NCBI GenBank assembly: GCA_002708935.1
Contig: PAPO01000006.1
Location: 210,041-244,158 of the forward strand
Source: Acidimicrobiaceae bacterium
Lineage (GTDB): Bacteria; Actinomycetota; Acidimicrobiia; Acidimicrobiales; Poriferisodalaceae
Reading direction: 5' to 3'
Length of the DNA: 34,118 bases
The notes below the pieces were generated by a model, which worked only from the letters and a program-made list of their open reading frames with translations, did no database searches and was not told where the DNA came from. The first letter of the stretch is position 1. Every line of letters starts with the position of its first letter. The position numbers and the translations under genes were made by a program. Positions 16,096 through 24,639 of this stretch are shown here, piece after piece.

Positions 16096-17831
16096 GAAGG
16101 TGCCGAACCCTTTGCCTTGGCATCAGCGTCACCTTCTGGCCCAAGAATAATGTCGTCGTTTGATCCTCCGGCAGGAACCATCGGATAAACCTTCTCGAAT
16201 GCGTCCACCCGAAAGTCGATAACGACGGGTCGGTCATTGATTGCATTTGCTTTCTCGATCGCAGATAGCACCTCTTCAGCGGACTCAACTCGAATACCCG
16301 CACATCCCATCGCTTCCGCCCAGCCGACATAGTCGGGGTGGTCTGGGCTTAAGTAAACCTCGCTGTAGCGCTCGTCATAAAATAACTCTTGCCATTGTCT
16401 AACCATGCCCAGGTACGCATTATTCAAGATTGCAATCTTGACGGGAATGTTCTCAGCTGCCGCTGTAATTAACTCCTGTGCGGTCATTTGGAAACAGCCA
16501 TCACCGTCAATAGCCCACACTGTCCTATTTGGCTGACCTGCCTTCGCCCCAATTGCAGCGGGCACGGCAAACCCCATAGTCCCAAGACCCCCAGAATTAA
16601 CCCACGTGTACGGGTGGTCAAATTTCCAAAATTGACTTGCCCACATCTGGTGCTGACCGACCCCGGCCACCACGATGGTGTCATCTGGCGTGTTGTCTCG
16701 CAGTTGTTCAAGCACGAACTGGGGCTTCAACGGGAAACCACTATCAGCTTGTTCATACTGCAGAGGATGCTGCTCCTGCCAACCGCTGATAGTTGATTTC
16801 CATTCCGAGCGTTCGACATCAGACCCACCCGAAGCTTCATATTCCTCAATTAACGCCTCCAGGGCTCGGAGCGCGTCTCCCTGTACCGCCACATCAGGGA
16901 GTCGAACTTTGCCATGTTCTGCGGGATCTATATCAACATGAATGATCTTGGCATCGGGAGCAAAAAATTCAGTGTTCCCAGTAACCCTGTCATCGAAACG
17001 CGCTCCGAGGTTGATTAACAGGTCCGACCGCTGGAAAGCCATGACCGCTGTGTAATTCCCATGCATACCTGGCATCCCGAGACAAAGCGGATCTCGATCT
17101 GGGAACACTCCTCGTGCCATCAAAGTCGTAGCCACATGAATGCCGGTTAGGTCGACGAATCGTTTCAAAGCATCTGCAGCGTGAGCTTTGAGTAATCCTC
17201 CTCCTGCGTATATAACCGGTTTCTCGGCAGCGCGAATGAGCTCTACCGCTTCAGTAATTTTGTCCGCGTCCACATCAGTAATCGGGTTATACCCGGGCAA
17301 GTCAATTGCGTCCGGCCAATACCATTCCATGATTTCGTTACTGACGTCTTTGGGGACATCTATCAGTACTGGGCCTGGTCGACCCGTGGTGGCTATATGA
17401 AATGCTTCTTTGACTATTCTCGGTATATCCGCAGGATCGGTAACCAAATAGTTGTGCTTGGTAACCGCCATCGTGATGCCGGTCGTATCGCATTCTTGAA
17501 AAGCGTCTGACCCAATTGAACCAAGGGCAACCTGGCCTGTTATCGCCACCATGGGTATTGAGTCCATGTAGGCATCACAAAGGGGCGTCACAATATTGGT
17601 GGCAGCGGGGCCGCTAGTGACAATCGCTACGCCCGGCTTCCCAGTAACGTGCGCGTAGCCTTGAGCCATGTGACCAGCACCTTGCTCGTGTCGGACTAAA
17701 ACGTGGCGAATTTTGGAATCAAGAATTGGGTCGTATACAGGCAGGATCGCTCCGCCGGGAAGACCGAACATGACCTCAACGTCACACATCTCAAGACTCT
17801 TTACGAGGGCTTGAGCGCCGGTCAGTTCCAT
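16092..17831 (-). CDS. ilvB: acetolactate synthase large (catalytic) subunit
   Basis: Thiamine-diphosphate enzyme that makes 2-acetolactate from pyruvate, or 2-aceto-2-hydroxybutyrate from pyruvate and 2-oxobutyrate. The catalytic Glu49 lies in VRHEQGAGHMAQGYA, and the ThDP/Mg motif runs from GDGCFQMTAQELITAAAENI to LNNAYLGMVRQWQ. GSDAFQECD and FDDRVTGN are standard IlvB segments. At 579 aa it is full length, with an acidic, probably disordered C-terminal tail. The ATG has GGAGAAG about 6 nt upstream. It heads ilvBNC and lies behind the leader peptide and terminator at 17893-18028, so it is probably attenuated by branched-chain aminoacyl-tRNA supply. Confidence 0.96.
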   Translation of the reverse strand: MELTGAQALVKSLEMCDVEVMFGLPGGAILPVYDPILDSKIRHVLVRHEQGAGHMAQGYAHVTGKPGVAIVTSGPAATNIVTPLCDAYMDSIPMVAITGQVALGSIGSDAFQECDTTGITMAVTKHNYLVTDPADIPRIVKEAFHIATTGRPGPVLIDVPKDVSNEIMEWYWPDAIDLPGYNPITDVDADKITEAVELIRAAEKPVIYAGGGLLKAHAADALKRFVDLTGIHVATTLMARGVFPDRDPLCLGMPGMHGNYTAVMAFQRSDLLINLGARFDDRVTGNTEFFAPDAKIIHVDIDPAEHGKVRLPDVAVQGDALRALEALIEEYEASGGSDVERSEWKSTISGWQEQHPLQYEQADSGFPLKPQFVLEQLRDNTPDDTIVVAGVGQHQMWASQFWKFDHPYTWVNSGGLGTMGFAVPAAIGAKAGQPNRTVWAIDGDGCFQMTAQELITAAAENIPVKIAILNNAYLGMVRQWQELFYDERYSEVYLSPDHPDYVGWAEAMGCAGIRVESAEEVLSAIEKANAINDRPVVIDFRVDAFEKVYPMVPAGGSNDDIILGPEGDADAKAKGSAPS

Positions 17832-17892
17832 GGGTCTTCTCCTAATAACAGATTCAAAATTTCTTTGGCGGTCGAATTTGGGTACAGCCCGT

Positions 17893-17921
17893 AAACGGAA
17901 ATGGTCCCCTAAGGGACCATT
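17893..17921 (-). terminator. intrinsic terminator (attenuator) in the ilvB leader
   Basis: On the minus strand AATGGTCCC-TTAG-GGGACCATT (17921-17900) is a perfect 9-bp stem whose last bases begin the tract TTTCCGTTT. It ends about 60 nt before the ilvB start. Its 5' arm TGGTCC is complementary to GGACCA within the leader-peptide codons (17979-17974). Confidence 0.75.
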
Positions 17922-17924
17922 AAC

Positions 17925-17955
17925 AAGCGGGATCGAATGACCCGCTTACGCGGGT
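17925..17955 (-). promoter_or_regulatory. alternative hairpins in the ilvB leader
   Basis: Two mutually exclusive stems share one strand. ACCCGC-GTAA-GCGGGT (17955-17940) has six pairs and a GNRA-type loop that contains the leader stop codon. AAGCGGG (17947-17941) can instead pair with CCCGCTT (17931-17925) in seven pairs. This is the 1:2 versus 2:3 arrangement of classical amino-acid attenuators. The 2:3 stem ends 3 nt short of the terminator, so how it would block termination is not settled by the sequence. Confidence 0.6.
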
Positions 17956-17993
17956 ACTACGAGAAAGCGAGACTGGTCCGTATCTGATCGCAC
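17946..17993 (-). CDS. ilvBNC leader peptide (predicted)
   Basis: A 15-codon frame, GTG through TAA, encodes MRSDTDQSRFLVVPA. Consecutive Leu-Val-Val codons (CTC GTA GTA) sit three to five codons before the stop, as expected for a peptide that senses branched-chain aminoacyl-tRNAs. The stop codon lies in the loop of the first hairpin. The predicted -10 box ends 6 nt before the GTG and no Shine-Dalgarno is present, so it is probably translated from a leaderless mRNA, like the leuB leader. An overlapping ATG frame (18001-17957) has no such codon cluster and is rejected. Confidence 0.62.
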   Translation of the reverse strand: MRSDTDQSRFLVVPA

Positions 17994-17999
17994 GAAACC

Positions 18000-18028
18000 A
18001 TTTTGGCGGCGTGAAATGCCAGTCGCAA
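18000..18028 (-). promoter_or_regulatory. promoter of the ilvBNC operon
   Basis: On the minus strand TTGCGA (18028-18023) and CAAAAT (18005-18000) are 17 nt apart. The start site would fall on or next to the GTG of the leader peptide at 17993. The layout matches the leuB leader promoter almost base for base in spacing. Confidence 0.55.
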
Positions 18029-18085
18029 CTTCAGAAGCCAGAACTCTCAGCGGTTTCACGAACTCACAGCTAGATTCAAGACCCG

Positions 18086-19351
18086 ATGACACGGCTGTCA
18101 GGCACCACTCGCCTCATGTTTTTGGCCTTTGCAACGATCGCTGTAATCGCGATATTGCAAATCCCCACCCCAATTTCTGAGAGTTCCATTGACCGGCGAG
18201 CCGAAATTTGGTGGCAATCAAAAACACAGAACTCTACTCAATCGCAAGATTCCAGAGAATTTGTACTTTCCAACGAACCCTGCCCCAACAACATTCCTTT
18301 GCTCGAGCCAAAGCAAGTCGATGTGGTCGACCTGGACTTGTCTCTTTTCCTTGACTTACCTGGGGCTATCGCTTTGGTCTTCCTTGACGCTGAAAAGGGT
18401 TTCGTCGCGGAAAGGAACGGCCTCGTTTATGCGTTTGATGCTGAAGGCGTATTGGCTGAGCCTGTCATCAACATCACTTCCGACACCAGCAATGAAATGG
18501 ATCAAGGGCTATTGGGGTTAGCGATTTCCCCCGACAAGAACTGGTTGTACCTCAATCGAACTGACTTGCGCGGTTCGAGCGTAGTAACGGCTCATTCTTT
18601 GGAGTTAGGTATGTCAAACCCAGGAACAGGGGTAGAAATCATCGTTGTCGATCAGCCATCAGCGATGCACAACGGTGGTGATCTGGCGTTTGATTCGGAA
18701 GGCCGTTTGCTTGTGTCTTTCGGCGATGGAGGGGGCTTGGGGGACCCTAATGGTCATGGTCAGGATCTTTCGACTCCTTTGGGAGCTGTCCTACGTCTCG
18801 ATGTAAACCCGAACGAGTGGCCACCTCACAAACCAGCGGTTGGCAATCCAGATCTTGGTCCCGGTTCTGATCCTCGGATTTGGGTCAGCGGGGTTCGGAA
18901 CCCTTTTCGTTTCTCATTCGACAAAACCACTGGTGACCTGTGGCTCACGGATTTGGGCCAACAATGCGTTGAAGAGCTAAATGTTTTGACCTCGGCAGAT
19001 GCTGGCGCCAATTTGGGTTGGAATCTCGTTGAAGGCTCGCGACCGTTCCTCGGGGCAAATAGCTCGTCGCTGCGTAGACCAAATTTTGAGTACCGCCACG
19101 GACGGGGTCGTTGCGCGATTATCGGCGGATTCGTCGTCCATGGTGGACCCCACCCAATTCTTGAGGATCGTTACCTGTTTAGTGATATGTGCGGGGCACA
19201 GTTGATGGCTTTGAAGTTGGACGAAGACCCATCAGTACTGGCACTCCCCTTACACGCAGCGCAACCGGTAGCTTTCGTCGCTGGTCAAGCTCAGGATCTT
19301 TATCTCATCGACCTTGCCACCGGTGTATGGCAGATACGCCTCAAAGAGTGA
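18086..19351 (+). CDS. PQQ-type glucose/sorbosone dehydrogenase-like protein
   Basis: This 421-aa secreted or membrane-anchored beta-propeller belongs to the GSDH family (soluble PQQ aldose sugar dehydrogenase-like). A hydrophobic segment at residues 9-27 acts as signal peptide or anchor; there is no lipobox. Family motifs are GLLGLAISPD (141-150), MHNGGDLAFDSEGRLLVSFG (194-213, with the candidate catalytic His195), DLSTPLGAVLRLDVNP and SGVRNPFRFSFD...LWLTDLGQ. Known relatives oxidise aldoses in the periplasm using PQQ, but many family members have no tested activity, and no PQQ synthesis genes are visible here. It is divergent from ilvB and is followed after 6 nt by a MATE gene, so the two are co-transcribed. 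Confidence 0.82.
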   Translation: MTRLSGTTRLMFLAFATIAVIAILQIPTPISESSIDRRAEIWWQSKTQNSTQSQDSREFVLSNEPCPNNIPLLEPKQVDVVDLDLSLFLDLPGAIALVFLDAEKGFVAERNGLVYAFDAEGVLAEPVINITSDTSNEMDQGLLGLAISPDKNWLYLNRTDLRGSSVVTAHSLELGMSNPGTGVEIIVVDQPSAMHNGGDLAFDSEGRLLVSFGDGGGLGDPNGHGQDLSTPLGAVLRLDVNPNEWPPHKPAVGNPDLGPGSDPRIWVSGVRNPFRFSFDKTTGDLWLTDLGQQCVEELNVLTSADAGANLGWNLVEGSRPFLGANSSSLRRPNFEYRHGRGRCAIIGGFVVHGGPHPILEDRYLFSDMCGAQLMALKLDEDPSVLALPLHAAQPVAFVAGQAQDLYLIDLATGVWQIRLKE

Positions 19352-19357
19352 GTCCGA

Positions 19358-20662
19358 TTGTTTCGCCGAACTCCACATGACCGCGCCATTTTGGTTGTAG
19401 CGCTGCCTGCTTTTGGCGCATTGATCGCTGAGCCCATTTATGTGTTGACCGATACGGCAATAGTCGGTCATATCAGCACCGAGGCGCTCGCTGGCCTGGC
19501 GGTCGCAGCCGCGATTTTGTTAACCGTCTTTTCCATGCTCATCTTTTTGGCGTACGGCACCACGGGAATAGTCGGTCGTCTTCTCGGCTCAGGTCAACAT
19601 CGAGAAGCTGCTACGCAGGGTACCCAAGCGGTGTGGCTCGCTATGTTCTCGGGTGCTGTGGTCACAGTCGGCATCGCGATCTGGTCGGGAGCCTTGGTGG
19701 ACCTGTTTGAACCAACTGCTCTCGTACGAAAAGAGGCATTGACGTATTTAAGAATTAGCTTGGTCGGACTTGTCGGACAGCTCATAGTGATGAGCGGAAC
19801 TGGCTACCTGAGGGGTCTGCAGGATACGCGCACTCCCCTGGTGGTTGCCGTCGCCGGGGCGCTGATAAATCTAGGGTTGGAACTGGTTTTGGTTTTCATC
19901 TTTGATTTAGGTATCGCCGGGTCGGCCTGGTCAACGGTGGTTGCTCAGTGGTTATGTGCTTTGGCATATCTGACTGTTATTGGCCGAGCAGCACGAAAGC
20001 TCAGGGCACCCGTTCGGCCTGACTTTCAACGTCTCTTCCGCTACGCCCGCGTCGGATTCCATTTGTTCGTGCGCACCAGTGCTCTGCGCGTCTCATTTCT
20101 GTTGGCCGCCGCTATCGCGGCACGGAAGGGCACCACACAATTAGCGGCACATCAGATAAGTATTGAAGTATGGAGTCTGCTCGCATTGGGCTTGGATTCG
20201 GTGGCCATTGCCGGTCAAGCGTTGATCGCGAAGTTTTTGGGTGCCGGCCAGGTCGACACCGCTAAAGCCGCTAGTCGCCGGATGATCGGATTGAGTGTGC
20301 AGATCGGGTGTGTAGGTGGCGCACTGCTCTTGGCTGCCCGTTCACCAATTGCGAAGTTATTTACTAACGATCCAAGCGTGGCGGAGTTAACCGGGTTTCT
20401 TTTTATTTTTGTCGCTCTAAGCCAGCCTCTGAATGCTCTGGTATTCGGGATTGACGGGATCCTGATCGGTGCAGGAGATCTCCGGTTCTTGGCATGGGCA
20501 ATGATCGGTACCTTCGCCGGGTTCGCTGTGTGCGCGTTTGCTACCACGACTCTGGGGATGGGTTGGCTATGGGCCTGTCTGGTCGCCTTAATGATCTTCC
20601 GGGGCGGAGTGGTGTGGGGCAGATTCAAACAAGAGGGCTGGATTCGCGTTGGCGTCGAATAA
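19358..20662 (+). CDS. MATE family efflux transporter, DinF-like
   Basis: Integral membrane antiporter of the MATE superfamily, exporting organic cations or drugs against H+ or Na+. The 434 aa hold about twelve hydrophobic segments in two halves. ALPAFGALIAEPIYVLTDTA (14-33) is the characteristic first helix with its Pro and the D-T-A-I-V-G-H motif, and SGTGYLRGLQDTRTPL is the family loop. The DinF branch is suggested by this loop. The start is a TTG at 19358, with GAGTGAG upstream overlapping the previous stop; no in-frame ATG is close. It follows the sugar-dehydrogenase-like gene by 6 nt. The substrate is unknown. Confidence 0.9.
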   Translation: MFRRTPHDRAILVVALPAFGALIAEPIYVLTDTAIVGHISTEALAGLAVAAAILLTVFSMLIFLAYGTTGIVGRLLGSGQHREAATQGTQAVWLAMFSGAVVTVGIAIWSGALVDLFEPTALVRKEALTYLRISLVGLVGQLIVMSGTGYLRGLQDTRTPLVVAVAGALINLGLELVLVFIFDLGIAGSAWSTVVAQWLCALAYLTVIGRAARKLRAPVRPDFQRLFRYARVGFHLFVRTSALRVSFLLAAAIAARKGTTQLAAHQISIEVWSLLALGLDSVAIAGQALIAKFLGAGQVDTAKAASRRMIGLSVQIGCVGGALLLAARSPIAKLFTNDPSVAELTGFLFIFVALSQPLNALVFGIDGILIGAGDLRFLAWAMIGTFAGFAVCAFATTTLGMGWLWACLVALMIFRGGVVWGRFKQEGWIRVGVE

Positions 20663-20730
20663 CACTCCGCTAACCATTGGACCAGGTCTAGTGCTACAAA
20701 CTTGTACTGCAAACGGAGATAGAGGTTCCT

Positions 20731-21138
20731 ATGCCATCGATCGAAGCGATCGAGGACATCGGCAGTCGCCATCGGGCGCGCCTGAAAGCAGCATCCCTAG
20801 GGTCCTGTCAAAATTTATTGGAGGCTGGGGCAACTAGGCGCGGTCGACGCATCATTTCCGAAACTGTGGGCGTAGCTGAGAGCAGGGTCCTTGAGTGGGT
20901 CAACAAGGCGGATCTAATGCGAATAAACGGTATCTCTACCCGGTATGCACAACTATTAGAGGCTGCCGGAGTCGACTCAATTCGCAAACTTCGAAAACGT
21001 AGACCCGCGCATTTGCACCAATCACTAGTCATCGAAGATGCAAAGCGTCGAAAACGATTAGTTAATCGTCTACCTTCGAAAAAAGAGGTCAGCGCCTGGG
21101 TCAAGCAAGCCAGGAAACTTCCCCAAATAGTCAAATAA
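20731..21138 (+). CDS. DUF4332 domain protein
   Basis: A small 135-aa basic protein with two helix-hairpin-helix-like repeats: IEAIEDIGSRHRARLKAASL (4-23) and MRINGISTRYAQLLEAAGVD (about 63-82), the latter followed by SIRKLRKRRPAHLHQSL. This is the DUF4332 pattern, related to DNA-binding HhH modules, so nucleic-acid binding is plausible but untested. The C-terminus LVNRLPSKKEVSAWVKQARK is typical of the family. The ATG has AGAGG 7 nt upstream. It is 68 nt downstream of the MATE gene and convergent with gatB; its stop codon lies in the loop of a hairpin. Confidence 0.8.
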   Translation: MPSIEAIEDIGSRHRARLKAASLGSCQNLLEAGATRRGRRIISETVGVAESRVLEWVNKADLMRINGISTRYAQLLEAAGVDSIRKLRKRRPAHLHQSLVIEDAKRRKRLVNRLPSKKEVSAWVKQARKLPQIVK

Positions 21139-21152
21139 ATTTATTGGGGAAG
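21118..21152. terminator. hairpin between convergent DUF4332 gene and gatB
   Basis: CTTCCCCAA (21118-21126) and TTGGGGAAG (21144-21152) are perfect 9-bp inverted repeats around a 17-nt A/T-rich loop. The left arm is the end of the DUF4332 coding sequence and the right arm ends 1 nt before the gatB stop. On the minus strand a short TTTCC follows, on the plus strand no T tract, so it may protect mRNA ends rather than terminate efficiently. Confidence 0.45.
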
Positions 21153-21153
21153 G

Positions 21154-22560
21154 TCAACCCCGGCGCTGTCGAAGAATCGATGAGACCGCTTTACCGTCAG
21201 CTTGCCCCTTTGACGCTTTCATAACAGCTCCTACAAACACGCCCTGGACCTTTTCTTCGCCTTCGCAGAACTTCTCCCAAGCGTCTGGGTTTTCCGCTAT
21301 CGCGGTATCAACCATCTTTTCTAGTTCCGTCGAATCCATTGATTCGAATCCATGTTTCTGAGCTATCGAGGTGGGGTCGAGCCCACTTTCGACCATTTCG
21401 GCAAGAATCTGTTTGCTCTGCGTAGCAGTTAAAGCACCCACCTGTTCCATTTCAATTAATTCAGCAAAATGAGCGGGATCGAGTTTGTCTGCTCCATCAA
21501 TTGTCAGGTTCTGGACTGCATGATTGATGGCTCGGCCGGCATTAGCACCAAGGTCTGCGGCGTTGGAAACTAACCGCGCTAGTCCCTTACTCACGACAGT
21601 GGCAGCGGTTTCCATATCAACCCCAGCAAGAGCGACGAGCTTTTCTCTCTGCCGTGCCGGTAATTCCGGCATCGCCGCCGCTATTTCGTTGATCCATCGC
21701 CTGTCAGGGTCGAGCAGCACAAGGTCCGGTTCCGGAAAATATCGGTAGTCGTTAGCTTCTTCTTTCGATCGTAAGGTGTGTGTTCTCCCATCTTCTGACC
21801 AATGACGGGTTTCTTGTCTCGGTTCTTCGCCAGCCTCATAGAGGTTTATGTGACGCTCAGCTTCATAGGTGACGGCTCGCTGTAACGAACGCAGCGAATT
21901 GAGGTTCTTTATTTCGCAACGGGTACGCAGCTCCTGCGAACCGACTGGACGCACGCTTACGTTCGCGTCGACACGCATTGACCCTTCTTCAAGGCGCGCT
22001 TCCGACGCTTCGGTTGTTATCAGTATTGCTCGGAGTTCTTCAACATAGGCTCTGGCATCTTCGGCGGATCTGATGTCTGGCCTAGAAACGACCTCCAACA
22101 GAGGAACACCAGCCCGGTTGTAGTCGACTAGGGCCTCTTGAGCTCCATGTATTCGGCCGTCTTCTCCACCAAGGTGAGTGGTTTTTCCTGCATCTTCCTC
22201 AAGATGAGCACGTTCAATGCCCACACGTGTCCCATTCGGCAAATCCAACATGCCGTCAACACAGATAGGACGGTCATACTGACTTACTTGATAATCCTTA
22301 GGCATATCCGGGTAGAAATAGTTTTTTCTATGAAACACCGACGGTTGAATTTCACAACCCAGAGCCAATCCGATGGTCATAGCTAGTTCAACCGCTCGCC
22401 GATTCAAAACGGGTAGGGACCCTGGTAAACCAAGACAGACCGGGGTGATATTTGTGTTTGGCTCGTCGCCAAATCTATTCGGCGCATGTGAGAACAATTT
22501 TGTTTCGGTTGCCAACTCTACGTGAACTTCTAGGCCGACTACGACTTCCCAATCAGTCAT
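21154..22560 (-). CDS. gatB: Asp/Glu-tRNA(Asn/Gln) amidotransferase subunit B
   Basis: Kinase and tRNA-recognition subunit of GatCAB; it phosphorylates the Glu on Glu-tRNA(Gln) and receives ammonia from GatA. The cradle domain opens with WEVVVGLEVHVEL and contains PVCLGLPGSLPVLN, FHRKNYFYPDMPKDYQVSQ and YRYFPEPDL. The C-terminal YqeY-like tail ends MKASKGQADGKAVSSILRQR. I chose the ATG at 22560, which overlaps the gatA stop by 4 bp and gives 468 aa. A longer open frame upstream to 22740 lies wholly inside gatA and is not supported. Confidence 0.95.
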   Translation of the reverse strand: MTDWEVVVGLEVHVELATETKLFSHAPNRFGDEPNTNITPVCLGLPGSLPVLNRRAVELAMTIGLALGCEIQPSVFHRKNYFYPDMPKDYQVSQYDRPICVDGMLDLPNGTRVGIERAHLEEDAGKTTHLGGEDGRIHGAQEALVDYNRAGVPLLEVVSRPDIRSAEDARAYVEELRAILITTEASEARLEEGSMRVDANVSVRPVGSQELRTRCEIKNLNSLRSLQRAVTYEAERHINLYEAGEEPRQETRHWSEDGRTHTLRSKEEANDYRYFPEPDLVLLDPDRRWINEIAAAMPELPARQREKLVALAGVDMETAATVVSKGLARLVSNAADLGANAGRAINHAVQNLTIDGADKLDPAHFAELIEMEQVGALTATQSKQILAEMVESGLDPTSIAQKHGFESMDSTELEKMVDTAIAENPDAWEKFCEGEEKVQGVFVGAVMKASKGQADGKAVSSILRQRRG

Positions 22561-23987
22561 GCGGTACCTCGCTCCGGAGCCTGCGACTCGATAAATGACG
22601 CCGCTTGAAACATCTGGGCTTCCCCTAATTGGGGCGCCATTATCTGCACCCCAACTGGCATTCCGCTCTGGCCTGTTCCGAATGGGACGGAAATCGCAGG
22701 GTCGCCAACCAGATTGCTGGGCACGGTACAGGTATCGCATCGGTACATGTTCATCGGGTCGGACCGCTCGCCAAATTTGAACGCTACTGACGGCGAGGTC
22801 GGCGATAAGAGAAGGTCATGATTCGCGTATACCGCGTCAAAGTCTCTCCTGGTAAGAGTTCTGACCTTCTGAGCTTTTCCGTAATAGGCGTCATAGTAGC
22901 CAGCGCTCAAAGCGAACGTTCCCAACATAACTCGGGCAATGACTTCGTCGCCGAACCCGTCTCTTCTGGTAGCTGAATTCATGGCTGCTACCTCGCTGCC
23001 TTCGGCTCTGAGGCCATATCGGACACCGTCGTAGCGAGCTAGGTTGCTGGAGGCTTCGGCTGGCGCGATCACATAGTACGCGGTTAGCCCGTATTCAACC
23101 GCTGGTACCGAAACCAAGTCAACGGTGGCTCCGCCAGCTCTTAAAGCGTCAGCGGTTTGGTGAACTTGGGCGACGACGTCTTCATCGATGCCTTCCAAAA
23201 GTTCAGAAACCAACCCAATGCGAAGACCTTCAACTCCACGCTCGAGACCATGGCTGAGGTCGGGTACTGGTGAAGGGATCGACGTGCTATCCAGAGGGTC
23301 GTGACCTCCAATTATTTCCAAAACTAAGGCTGCGTCTGCTACATCGTCGGCAAAGGGTCCGATCTGGTCGAATGACGAAGCAAACGCCACTAGGCCGTAT
23401 CTACTGACCAGGCCGTACGTCGGCTTTACACCTACCACTCCACAGAGCGCTGCTGGCTGCCGGATCGATCCTCCAGTATCTGAACCCAACGCGAGGGGAG
23501 CAAAGCCTGCGGCTACGGCAGCGGCAGATCCGCCGCTGGATCCTCCGGGTACTCGGGTTAGGTCATGAGGGTTGCGTGTCGGGCCGAAGGCAGAGTGTTC
23601 GGTCGAACTCCCCATCGCAAACTCGTCCAGATTAGTTTTGCCGATGATGACAGCCCCCGCTGCGCGAAGCCGTTGCACAACTGTGGCGTCGTATGGCGGC
23701 TCCCATCCCTCAAGGATCCGCGAAGAACAGGTGGTCGCAAGATTTCTGGTGCAGAGGTTGTCTTTTAGAGCCACCGGTATGCCCGCGAGCGGTCCAGGGT
23801 CACGCCCGGAGGCAACGGTTTCATCAATCTTGCCAGCAACCTCGATAGCCGTTTCACGGTCAACCAAATTGAACGCATGAACATCTCGCTCTTTGGCATC
23901 AATTGTCTGGAGGAAGTCCTCCAAAACATCCGTCGCGCTTTTACGAGATTCCCGAATATCCGACGCCAATTCTCTAGCGGAGTTCAA
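22557..23987 (-). CDS. gatA: Asp/Glu-tRNA(Asn/Gln) amidotransferase subunit A
   Basis: Amidase-signature subunit that releases ammonia from glutamine for GatB. The Ser-cisSer-Lys triad is Lys75 (VALKDNL), Ser150 ([15 protein letters not shown]) and Ser174 ([12 protein letters not shown]), with the 24-residue spacing usual in the family. The length of 476 aa is normal. [22 protein letters not shown] near the C-terminus carries substrate-binding residues. Start and stop overlap gatC and gatB by 4 bp each, so the three subunits are translationally coupled. Confidence 0.96.
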   Translation of the reverse strand: MNSARELASDIRESRKSATDVLEDFLQTIDAKERDVHAFNLVDRETAIEVAGKIDETVASGRDPGPLAGIPVALKDNLCTRNLATTCSSRILEGWEPPYDATVVQRLRAAGAVIIGKTNLDEFAMGSSTEHSAFGPTRNPHDLTRVPGGSSGGSAAAVAAGFAPLALGSDTGGSIRQPAALCGVVGVKPTYGLVSRYGLVAFASSFDQIGPFADDVADAALVLEIIGGHDPLDSTSIPSPVPDLSHGLERGVEGLRIGLVSELLEGIDEDVVAQVHQTADALRAGGATVDLVSVPAVEYGLTAYYVIAPAEASSNLARYDGVRYGLRAEGSEVAAMNSATRRDGFGDEVIARVMLGTFALSAGYYDAYYGKAQKVRTLTRRDFDAVYANHDLLLSPTSPSVAFKFGERSDPMNMYRCDTCTVPSNLVGDPAISVPFGTGQSGMPVGVQIMAPQLGEAQMFQAASFIESQAPERGTA

Positions 23988-24286
23988 GATGACTCTCCCA
24001 AAATAGGGGGAACCCGGAATTGGCCATCTGCAACATCTGGAGCTTGTGCCAACACCTCTTGGGGTTCGATAGTGGGACCCACGACATCGTCTCTGAGAAC
24101 ATTCGATAGTGGGTACGGGTGCGACATTGCTTCAACGGATGCAAGATCGAGCCCCTCCAACTGACTGACATGATCAAGTATTTTTCCAAGATGCTCAGTG
24201 AAGTGAACCAATTCCTCAGGGTCGAGTTCAATACGCGCCAGTGAAGCTATGTGGGCAACAAGATCTTGTGAAAGTGGTTGACTCAT
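23984..24286 (-). CDS. gatC: Asp/Glu-tRNA(Asn/Gln) amidotransferase subunit C
   Basis: A 100-aa belt-like subunit that wraps GatA and GatB together. VAHIASLARIELDPEEL and the C-terminal LRDDVV...FRVPPILG are the family landmarks, and the length is normal. It starts 22 nt after the ferredoxin stop and overlaps gatA by 4 bp. The Shine-Dalgarno is weak. Confidence 0.94.
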   Translation of the reverse strand: MSQPLSQDLVAHIASLARIELDPEELVHFTEHLGKILDHVSQLEGLDLASVEAMSHPYPLSNVLRDDVVGPTIEPQEVLAQAPDVADGQFRVPPILGESS

Positions 24287-24308
24287 AGTGTTTATTCTCG
24301 AAAGCAGT

Positions 24309-24632
24309 TCACATGTAGGGGTCGTTCTCGCTCAGGGGTTCTTGCCACCATTCCACAGATGAGGGTTCCCAATCCTCAGCGGCAAGAGGATAGATGCAAT
24401 CTACGGGACATGGATCCAAACACTTGTCGCAGCCCGAACACAATTCCGGCAAGATAATCACATCAATACCATGATTAAAGATCGCGCCGAAATTTGGCGG
24501 ACAGGCGCGAACACATGCATCGCAGTTGATGCATTCAGACATATCTATGTACATAGGGGGATTCGGCCATTTGGCGTTACGTTCGCGCTTTTCGATTCGC
24601 TCCAGTCGCGCTGGACTGTTTCCCGATGCCAT
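24309..24632 (-). CDS. ferredoxin with two 4Fe-4S motifs
   Basis: A 107-aa electron-transfer protein. Cys motifs CINCDACVRACP and CSGCDKCLDPCP supply eight cysteines for two [4Fe-4S] clusters. A basic 25-residue N-terminal stretch precedes the fold and an acidic, Trp-rich tail follows it. It is cytoplasmic, with no signal sequence. The ATG at 24632 is preceded by TACAAT ending 7 nt upstream, so it may be leaderless; an internal ATG at MYIDMSECINC is the alternative start. It heads the gatCAB operon, 22 nt before gatC, although transamidation needs no redox partner. Its electron partner cannot be read from the window. Confidence 0.9.
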   Translation of the reverse strand: MASGNSPARLERIEKRERNAKWPNPPMYIDMSECINCDACVRACPPNFGAIFNHGIDVIILPELCSGCDKCLDPCPVDCIYPLAAEDWEPSSVEWWQEPLSENDPYM

Positions 24633-24639
24633 CTAGAGA

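Noticed and set aside
17957-18001. An ATG-started leader frame MVSCDQIRTSLAFS before ilvB
   Set aside because: Its ATG falls within the predicted -10 box region and it lacks a cluster of regulatory codons; the GTG frame ending Leu-Val-Val-Pro-Ala fits better.
20215-20772. A 185-codon minus-strand frame inside the MATE gene
   Set aside because: It is antisense to conserved MATE helices and runs into the intergenic region without a start signal or recognisable domain.
22561-22740. N-terminal extension of gatB
   Set aside because: It lies wholly within the conserved gatA C-terminus; the ATG at 22560 with the 4-bp overlap matches the gene family and operon style.
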